A stretch of 8,317 nucleotides of DNA from Kiritimatiellota bacterium (GTDB lineage Bacteria > Verrucomicrobiota > Kiritimatiellia > RFP12 > UBA1067). Under the pieces are notes generated by a model. That model searched no databases. It saw nothing but the letters and a program-made list of their open reading frames with translations, and was not told the DNA's origin. How positions within the stretch are numbered: the stretch's first letter is position 1; the number at the start of each line of letters is the position of its first letter. Below are positions 1 through 6,386 of this stretch, one piece after another. The position numbers and the translations under genes were made by a program. The stretch covers positions 1 through 8,317 of the forward strand of contig WRML01000073.1 of NCBI GenBank assembly GCA_009777165.1. Direction: 5' to 3'.

Positions 1-127
1 GGGTAACATGGGACTGGGGGAAACTAACGGCTGGGGCTTCCCGGGTGGAGAACTGGAGGGGGGGGTCGGGGAGGGGGGGTTTCCCGAATGCGCCCCGCCC
101 CCCCCCCCCCCCCCCATGCCGCATTGG
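1..127. other. Low-complexity contig edge, no gene seen
   Basis: This stretch is dominated by G runs and by an 18-base C run at 98-115. No coding region, RNA or recognisable site can be supported in it. The other end of the window carries similar long C and G runs, which suggests poor-quality contig or read ends rather than biology. Treat base calls before about 120 with caution. Confidence 0.6.
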
Positions 128-152
128 CTCGTCACCGCGCGGCGGTGACGAG
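128..152. repeat. Perfect intergenic hairpin, 11-bp stem
   Basis: CTCGTCACCGC (128-138) is exactly complementary to GCGGTGACGAG (142-152) around a 3-nt loop. No T run follows directly; a heptamer array abuts it instead, so a simple intrinsic terminator is not favoured. It is more likely part of a composite intergenic repeat, although it could terminate a transcript entering from the left. Confidence 0.6.
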
Positions 153-186
153 AATTAGGAATTAGGAATTAGGAGTTAGGAATTTT
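152..186. repeat. Heptamer tandem repeat (GAATTAG)n
   Basis: Three exact copies of GAATTAG lie at 152-158, 159-165 and 166-172, followed by GAGTTAG (173-179) and a decaying partial copy ending in a T run (180-186). It is a non-coding microsatellite directly next to the hairpin at 128-152. The unit length is seven, so it would not keep a reading frame if it varied. Confidence 0.75.
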
Positions 187-300
187 TTACCACAAAGGAC
201 ACAATGGATTTCACAAAGGACACTACAGGCATGCGCTTAAAAGTACACAAAGAATATAAAGATAGACTCTGTGTCTTCTCTGTGAAACTCTGTGTAAATT
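187..300. repeat. CACAAAGGACAC / CTCTGTG intergenic repeat
   Basis: CACAAAGGACAC occurs exactly at 191-202 and 212-223, 21 bp apart, with a weaker CACAAAGA copy near 246. Downstream, CTCTGTG occurs three times at 267-273, 278-284 and 288-294, spaced 11 and 10 bp. The two halves are roughly complementary (CACAAAG against CTCTGTG with G-T pairing), so the element resembles a loose inverted repeat. Similar repeats are, from memory, common between genes in environmental and PVC genomes. No coding capacity is evident on either strand. Confidence 0.55.
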
Positions 301-358
301 GGCCGGGTTATTTCGAGACGATTCATAATGGTTGGAGGAAACAGAGGAAGGAAAAATC

Positions 359-633
359 ATGCAACGCAGAAATTTTCTGAAGACGGGATTGGCGTTTGGG
401 GCGGTGCCGCTGTTGGCGGGCGCCTGCAGACGCTCTACCTGTACGACACGCTCACGGACAGGCGCATTGATTTGGGGCGTTTCCACGAGCCGCGGGAATT
501 CACCGGCGAATGGCGCGTTGACCTCCACGCGCGGACATCGCCCGACGGCAAGCGCATCATCTTCGACAGCTCCCACTCCGGCGAGCGCCAGATGTGGATG
601 CTCGACATGTCGAGGTTCGACTATGTCAATTAG
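359..633 (+). pseudogene. Internally deleted Tat-exported beta-propeller-like gene
   Basis: A good ribosome site (GAGGAAGG, 344-351) sits 7 nt before ATG 359, which encodes a textbook twin-arginine signal beginning MQRRNFLKTG and followed by a hydrophobic stretch ending LLAGAC. After about base 420 that frame turns into Ser/Thr/Arg-rich nonsense. The +1 shifted frame then gives a sensible protein end from about 424 to the TAG at 631-633, including TSPDGKRIIFDSSHSGERQ. This resembles the last blades of a WD40/TolB-like or oligogalacturonate-lyase-like propeller, where SPDG-x-R-I-x-F-D-S repeats are usual. A full-length protein would be several hundred residues, so most of the middle is missing and the ends are out of frame. 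Identification of the parent family is moderate; that the gene is broken is well supported unless the junction is an assembly error. tatD starts 12 nt downstream. Confidence 0.65.
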
Positions 634-645
634 GAAAAAGGTCTA

Positions 646-1428
646 ATGTATTTCGACACCCATGCGCATTTTTACGGAACCACGCCTGTGGCTGAAATCG
701 CCGCAATCATGGGACGGGCGATGTCGGCCGGGGTCGAGCGGATGATCGCCGTCGGGGGGAGCGCGGATCTGAACAGCGGCGCGATTGCGGCGGCAACGGC
801 GTTCCCAGCGCAAGCGAGGCTTGCGCTCGGCTTCGACCGTGACCAGACGGCGGAGGCCCCCCCCGACACCCTCGTCGAGACGCTCCGCCTGTTGGCGCAG
901 TCGCAACGCCTCTGTGCCGTGGGCGAGACGGGGCTGGACTTCCACTACCGTCCCGAGACTGCCGATGCGCAGTGCGCGCTGTTCGCCGCTCAGTTGTGTC
1001 TTGCGGACGAGTGGAATCTGCCCGTCATCATCCATACGCGCGAGGCGGAAGAGGCGACCTTGCGCATGCTGGACGAGACTCCGTGGCGTGGTGATGGCTT
1101 GCGCGGCGTGATCCACTGTTTCACGGGCGATAAGGCGTTTGCCGCGCAACTGCTCGACCGCCACTTCATGATCAGCTTCAGTGGCATCGTGACGTTCCGC
1201 AACGCGGACATGTTGCGCGAGAGCGCGGCGTTTGTGCCGGACGACAAACTGTTGATCGAGACCGACTCCCCGTTTCTCGCGCCCGTCCCCCTGCGCGGCA
1301 AACGCAACGAGCCAGCGTTTGTCACGCACGTTGCGGACTGCCTCGCCCGTGTCCGCAACACCACCGCCGAGCAGATCGCGGCGCTCACATGGCAAAACGC
1401 CGAACGGTTGTATCCTCTCGCAGTTTAA
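646..1428 (+). CDS. tatD: TatD-family metal-dependent hydrolase
   Basis: This 260-residue protein has the usual length of TatD/YcfH-type enzymes, which are TIM-barrel metallohydrolases of the amidohydrolase superfamily acting as cytoplasmic 3'-5' exonucleases or DNases. All six expected metal ligands are visible: H6 and H8 in DTHAH, E94 in GETGLDFHY, H130 in IIHTRE, H157 in VIHCFTG and D207 in ETDSPFLAP. The usual G-x-HP motif after the second strand reads LGFDRDQT here (about residues 61-68), so that conserved histidine is absent. The start at 646 places DTHAH at the N-terminus as in the family, and A/G-rich sequence at 632-641 can serve as ribosome site. It follows the broken propeller gene by 12 nt. 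The catalytic core argues for an active enzyme; which of the paralogous TatD subtypes it is cannot be decided. Confidence 0.93.
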   Translation: MYFDTHAHFYGTTPVAEIAAIMGRAMSAGVERMIAVGGSADLNSGAIAAATAFPAQARLALGFDRDQTAEAPPDTLVETLRLLAQSQRLCAVGETGLDFHYRPETADAQCALFAAQLCLADEWNLPVIIHTREAEEATLRMLDETPWRGDGLRGVIHCFTGDKAFAAQLLDRHFMISFSGIVTFRNADMLRESAAFVPDDKLLIETDSPFLAPVPLRGKRNEPAFVTHVADCLARVRNTTAEQIAALTWQNAERLYPLAV

Positions 1429-1434
1429 CCCGGA

Positions 1435-1679
1435 TTGCGCATGTCGTCAGATTGAGAACGGTGGTATCGTCCTCGTAGGTTTTGTTGTCGGCGGCGCACA
1501 GCCATCCCGCAAACGTGTGACCGGGATAGACGTAGGTGTTAGGGATCAACGCCGTCGGTGTGTCGTAGATGACATCCTGAATGTCCCTTCTGGGGTTGTA
1601 GAATAAAAGCGTCGCCCGGGGTGAACATCAGCCTGTAGGCGTTCGCGGTCCATTGCGTGACGAACAAAACCTTATCCAA
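1435..1679 (-). pseudogene. InlB/Listeria-Bacteroides surface-repeat fragment, frameshifted
   Basis: Read on the minus strand, about 1679 down to 1605 encodes QWTANAYRLMFTPGDAF, matching the WTAN-x-Y-x-V-x-F pattern of InlB B-repeat (Listeria-Bacteroides repeat) domains. The next part of the domain continues in another frame from about 1600 to 1435: DVIYDTPTALIPN, then PGHTFAGW, then YEDDTTVLNLT. Together these give one 70-80 residue repeat in correct order, broken by an indel near 1600-1606. No start codon, signal peptide or anchor is present, and the upstream side runs into the palindrome cluster at 1680. It is a relic of a large cell-surface protein and lies opposite to all other genes. 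It ends just past the tatD stop codon. Confidence 0.6.
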
Positions 1680-1860
1680 CGAGGGCGTGTTGACACCAAA
1701 GGCTGAAAGCCCTCGCGCCTGTGTTGAGAAGGCGCAACCTCTGGAGTGCGGCGGCTCGCCGCCGCTTTTCGTCGCGGGGGCTCGTCCCCGCGCGGGGACG
1801 ATTGTAGGGGCGGATCCGTGTATCTGCCCGGTCGCTGGTGCGTGGGGCAAGCCTCACGCA
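1680..1860. repeat. Cluster of five distinct intergenic palindromes
   Basis: Five potential hairpins follow one another. They are: a 7-bp stem CGAGGGC (1680-1686) with GCCCTCG (1709-1715); GCGGCGG (1748-1754) with CCGCCGC (1759-1765); an exact 18-bp palindrome CGTCCCCGCGCGGGGACG at 1783-1800; GGGCGGAT (1808-1815) with ATCTGCCC (1822-1829), which has one G-T pair; and TGCGTGGGGC (1839-1848) with GCCTCACGCA (1851-1860), also with one G-T pair. There is no credible coding sequence. The GGGGCGGATCCGTG... unit resembles a class of palindromic intergenic repeats common in environmental bacteria (from memory). They may act as REP/BIME-like elements, RNA stabilisers or recombination points. Confidence 0.6.
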
Positions 1861-2065
1861 TGAAAGCGGCGGCTATATACGCCCCGACAGGGGAAACCCA
1901 CCGCACGCCAAAGGACCGCATCGGGACGAAAAAAAATCCTTGTCATTGGAACGTTCGAGAACTTCGCCCTATTTTGGCTACACATTGACTTCAAATGCTC
2001 TAATCTCCGCAAGACCTAAGGCGTTAATGACTTTTTAAGGCTCGACTTAGTAACATTGTAGTCGG
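1861..2065. other. AT-richer gap before dnaK, no gene seen
   Basis: This stretch moves from GC-rich repeat sequence into more AT-rich DNA after about 1925. I see no protein family on either strand. Short matches to a -35 box (TTGACT, 1985-1990) lack a well-spaced -10 partner, so no promoter is called, although the dnaK promoter probably lies here or just downstream. A short CCCC/GGGG hairpin is possible at 1882-1893. Confidence 0.4.
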
Positions 2066-2114
2066 CCGGGCAAAAGTGTCCCACTTGGGGGAAAGAAGTG
2101 GGACAAATGCCCGG
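2066..2114 (+). promoter_or_regulatory. CIRCE-like inverted repeat in dnaK leader
   Basis: The core is GTCCCACTT (2078-2086), a 9-nt spacer, and its exact complement AAGTGGGAC (2096-2104). An outer 7-bp stem, CCGGGCA (2066-2072) with TGCCCGG (2108-2114), encloses it. The canonical CIRCE operator bound by the HrcA repressor is a 9-bp inverted repeat with a 9-nt spacer (TTAGCACTC half-site) upstream of dnaK or groESL. The geometry and position match here, but only 5 of 9 half-site bases agree, including the CACT core. It could be a divergent CIRCE, another heat-shock operator, an RNA structure in the leader, or a leftover transposon end. It lies about 147 nt before the dnaK start. Confidence 0.4.
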
Positions 2115-2260
2115 TTGGGAATAAAAGGAAAACGGGGAAACAGGCTTTTTCCGCTGGATGACACGTATGGAAGGCAGAAAAAACGCATTGGCATGGTATG
2201 TGCGATAATGAGGGCGTTCGCAGAGTTTTTAAGTGGGCGGACAGAAACGGAGTATTTGTT
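2115..2260 (+). other. Probable dnaK leader, no separate gene
   Basis: Between the hairpin and the dnaK start no protein family is recognisable. A reading frame open across it and running into dnaK in another phase has no good start and no known motif. GGAG at 2249-2252 lies 8 nt before ATG 2261 and is the ribosome site for dnaK. Confidence 0.4.
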
Positions 2261-4210
<1,950 letters not shown>

Positions 4211-4450
4211 ATGATTTCTAATCCGCTAAACGCACATCGCGATGAAAACCTGATGATCGTTGCAGCCGTTGAGCAATACGCCCAGCGGCATCAGATACCT
4301 GCGGCGGAGTCTTTTGCTGTGTTCCGGCAATATGGCGTCAATACGTTAATACGCAAGCACTACAACGCATTGCACACCCAGCCGCTTGACGAGAGTTTTC
4401 ATTTTGCCGAAGATGTCATTCAACGGATGCAAACGGCGGAGGCAACATGA
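4211..4450 (+). CDS. DUF3791 small protein, putative antitoxin-side gene
   Basis: This 79-residue protein looks like DUF3791: an N-terminal helix (MIVAAVEQYAQRHQ), then AVFRQYGVNTLIRKHYNALHTQ, then a terminal helix EDVIQRMQ. The F-x-x-Y-x-V, I-x-x-x-Y-x-x-LHT pattern is the family signature. DUF3791 genes commonly sit next to DUF3990, a predicted ADP-ribosyltransferase-fold toxin, and are suspected to be its partner or antitoxin; the biochemical role is not established as far as I know. The ATG is immediately after the dnaK TAA, with AGGA (4200-4203) inside the end of dnaK as ribosome site. Its TGA overlaps the next start as ATGA, indicating translational coupling to the DUF3990 remnant. It appears complete. 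Confidence 0.75.
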   Translation: MISNPLNAHRDENLMIVAAVEQYAQRHQIPAAESFAVFRQYGVNTLIRKHYNALHTQPLDESFHFAEDVIQRMQTAEAT

Positions 4451-4584
4451 AAGACACATTGACGCTCTACCACGGCTCGAACTGTGACTTTCGCACGGTT
4501 GATTTGTCGAAAGCGAAAGACAGGCGTGATTTCGGCAAAGGGTTTTATTTGAAACGGATAGGCAAGTCGGCGTATGGAAACTAG
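4447..4584 (+). pseudogene. Truncated DUF3990 (ADP-ribosyltransferase-like toxin) remnant
   Basis: The ATG overlaps the stop of the upstream gene (ATGA) and opens MKDTLTLYHGS, continuing to DFGKGFYL (residues 29-36). These are the two N-terminal signatures of DUF3990, YHGS and FGKGFY, of the ADP-ribosyltransferase clan. The usual family length is about 150 residues or more, but this frame ends after only 45 residues at TAG 4582-4584. The C-terminal two thirds, including any catalytic glutamate region, are missing. The last residues, RIGKSAYGN, overlap the next gene start by 11 nt in a way typical of an intact operon. The original end may therefore have been kept and the middle deleted. It is probably inactive as a toxin. 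It is too short to be certain from sequence alone, but the motif order is convincing. Confidence 0.7.
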
Positions 4585-4933
4585 GTACACCTATAAGGGG
4601 CAGGACATCACGACGGACCTGATGTTCAAGATTGAACACATCGTCACGCTTCTGGCAGAACGCGGGAACAAAGACTTTGACACCGCGCTGTCCGAATTTC
4701 TCGCTTCCAGAACCTACTGTGCGCTACAGCAGACTGACAATCTGTTGTGGGCAGAAAGCAGCGAATTTATCGCCGATGAATACAGCAGAGAATGCCAAGC
4801 AAGCAAGGCTCCGACAAAACCGAGGGAGACAGGTTTCGGGTGCATGAAGGGGCAGATTTGGATGGCCGACGATTTTAATGCGCCGCTGGACGATTTCAAT
4901 ATGACTTTGACAACAAGAAAAGGAGCACCATGA
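4574..4933 (+). CDS. DUF3791-like antitoxin candidate with DUF2281-like tail
   Basis: This 119-residue protein has two parts. Residues about 15-72 (MFKIEHIVTLLAERGN to SSEFIADEY) resemble the second DUF3791-type helper often found after DUF3990, with a helical start and an S-x-E-F-I-x-D-E end. Residues about 88-108, GFGCMKGQIWMADDFNAPLD, match instead the toxin-binding tail of VapB/DUF2281-type antitoxins, where G-S-x-K-G-x-I-x-M-x-DDF-D-x-PL-x-DF is typical. The linker (73-87) is Ser/Lys/Pro rich. The last eleven residues, after DDF, depart from the usual short ending. The start overlaps the DUF3990 remnant and the stop overlaps the next ATG (ATGA). M17 is an alternative start. Function as an orphan antitoxin is inference; the gene may be a chimera made by deletion between two adjacent TA modules. 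Confidence 0.6.
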   Translation: METRYTYKGQDITTDLMFKIEHIVTLLAERGNKDFDTALSEFLASRTYCALQQTDNLLWAESSEFIADEYSRECQASKAPTKPRETGFGCMKGQIWMADDFNAPLDDFNMTLTTRKGAP

Positions 4934-6354
4934 AAAGACTCACCACCCTCGCCGCCATTGCCGCCCTCGCGCTCACAACAGCAAACGCCGCCACCATCAT
5001 CACCGTCGGAAACGGCGGTGACCATGCCACGCTTCAAGCCGCTATCGAGATCGCCGACGACAAGGACGAAATCGTTGCCGCGCCCGGCACCTATGAGTTC
5101 ATCGTGGTCGGCAACAAGGACATCCTCATCCGCAGCGAGGGCGGCCCTTCCGTGACCTTCATTGACGGCGGCGGCACCAACCGTTGCGCCACGCTCGGGG
5201 AGTTGCCTAATGAAAACCTCACCGTCCTCTCCGGCTTCACGCTCACGAACGGCGTGGCGGATTTCGGCGGCGGTGCGCTTCGCGGAACGCTCACCAACTG
5301 CGTGTTGACCGCAAACGCGGCGACAAACCTAGGCGGCGGCGCCTATTACAGCATCTTGAACGCCTGCACCCTCATTGCAAATTGCTCGACCAACCAAGGT
5401 GGTGGCGCATGTTACGGCACCCTGAACAACTGCACCATCATCGAAAACAGATCAATGAACTCCCACGGCGGCGGCACATACGACGCCACGCTGAACAACT
5501 GTGTTCTCACCGGAAACATCTCCGGCCCCTTCTCCTCCGGTGGCGGCGCATTTGAAGGTACGTTGGTCAACTGTACCCTCACCGGGAACATGGCGGGCGT
5601 CCACGGTGGCGGCGTTTACAATGCCGCGTTGACCAACTGTGTGCTGACCGGAAATGTGGCGCAACTGGGTGGCGGCGCGAGTGGCAGCACCTTGTATAAT
5701 TGCACCCTCACTCGAAACAAAGTCACCAATACAGGCGGCGGTGTGTACAATTGTTCCACGCTGGCTAACTGCATCGTTTGGGGGAATGTCTGGTTTAATC
5801 CCACGACTGAGATGAGTAATAATTATGGAGGTAGTTGCTCCTTCACGTACTCCTGCTCATCCCCCGAACCCGCCGGGACGGGAAACACCGGGCTTGACCC
5901 GATGTTCGTAAACGTGCCGGACAACCTCCGCCTCAGCCCCGGTTCCCCCTGCATTGACAGCGGCGACAACTCCGCCGTCGTCGGCATCCTGTTCGACCTC
6001 GACGGCAATGCCCGCATCCTCAACGGCGGCGTCAACGGTTTGACCGTGGACATGGGCGCCTACGAATATGACGGCCACGTCATCCCGCCCGTCGCCACGC
6101 CCGTCATCACCCGCTTCACGCTCGACGGTGGCAACATCACCCTCCTTGCCACGAACGCGGCGCCCAACACATGGTACACCGTCATCGGGGCATCGAGCCT
6201 CGCCGCCGGCTTCCTTCCGCTCGACCCGCTCCCGCTGGTTCCGCCTGTCGTCCCCCAGTACTCGACCGAAGAGGGCGGCTTGGACTTCACCTTCGGAAAA
6301 CCCATCGGCGACATCTACTTCTTCCGCGTCGCGCCCGCGCAAACAAACCAATGA
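4930..6354 (+). CDS. Secreted parallel beta-helix protein, choice-of-anchor-Q type
   Basis: The 474-residue product starts with a Sec signal peptide (MKRLTTLAAIAALALTTANA, cleavage near 20/21), preceded by AAGGAG 4 nt before the ATG. Residues 21-110 contain DHATLQAAIEIADDKDEIVAAPG-type sequence, the usual cap of pectate-lyase-like right-handed beta-helices. Residues 113-290 hold eight rungs of about 22 residues with GGG-x-Y-x-x-x-L-x-N-C-x-L-x-x-N. Residues about 320-380 carry DPMFVN, LRLSPGSPCIDSGDN, DLDGNARI and DMGAYEY, the signature of choice-of-anchor-Q segments at the end of surface beta-helix proteins. A C-terminal domain (about 388-474, VITRFTLDGGNITLL to YFFRVAP) looks like a beta-sandwich. 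No LPXTG, PEP-CTERM or membrane anchor is seen. The role is probably extracellular or cell-surface, for adhesion or glycan binding; catalytic residues cannot be assigned. Confidence 0.88.
   Translation: MKRLTTLAAIAALALTTANAATIITVGNGGDHATLQAAIEIADDKDEIVAAPGTYEFIVVGNKDILIRSEGGPSVTFIDGGGTNRCATLGELPNENLTVLSGFTLTNGVADFGGGALRGTLTNCVLTANAATNLGGGAYYSILNACTLIANCSTNQGGGACYGTLNNCTIIENRSMNSHGGGTYDATLNNCVLTGNISGPFSSGGGAFEGTLVNCTLTGNMAGVHGGGVYNAALTNCVLTGNVAQLGGGASGSTLYNCTLTRNKVTNTGGGVYNCSTLANCIVWGNVWFNPTTEMSNNYGGSCSFTYSCSSPEPAGTGNTGLDPMFVNVPDNLRLSPGSPCIDSGDNSAVVGILFDLDGNARILNGGVNGLTVDMGAYEYDGHVIPPVATPVITRFTLDGGNITLLATNAAPNTWYTVIGASSLAAGFLPLDPLPLVPPVVPQYSTEEGGLDFTFGKPIGDIYFFRVAPAQTNQ
5266..5799 (+). repeat. 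Eight tandem beta-helix rungs (GGG-x-Y...NC repeats)
   Basis: In the encoded protein the GGG of each rung falls at residues 113, 135, 157, 180, 204, 226, 247 and 269, giving spacings of 21-24 residues. Each unit reads GGG-A/T/V-x-x-x-x-L-x-N-C-x-L-x-x-N. The asparagine and cysteine columns stack in such folds and stabilise the helix interior. The DNA copies have diverged, so recent expansion is not evident. Confidence 0.85.
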
Positions 6355-6386
6355 CCCCATTTTTTCACAATCAACGGAGAAACACC

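Noticed and set aside
98..115. Long C runs as a phase-variation tract
   Set aside because: Runs occur only at both contig edges amid other homopolymers and not at a gene start, so sequencing or assembly noise is the simpler explanation.
128..152. Rho-independent terminator
   Set aside because: The stem is strong but no T run follows within the usual distance; the only T run is at about 183-188, after the heptamers.
152..186. Heptamer array considered as a CRISPR or telomere-like array
   Set aside because: Units are 7 bp with no spacers and no cas genes; it is a simple microsatellite.
1985..2010. A sigma-70 promoter with TTGACT as -35
   Set aside because: The only TAAT-like -10 candidate is about 10 bp away, too close, and no match lies at 16-18 bp.
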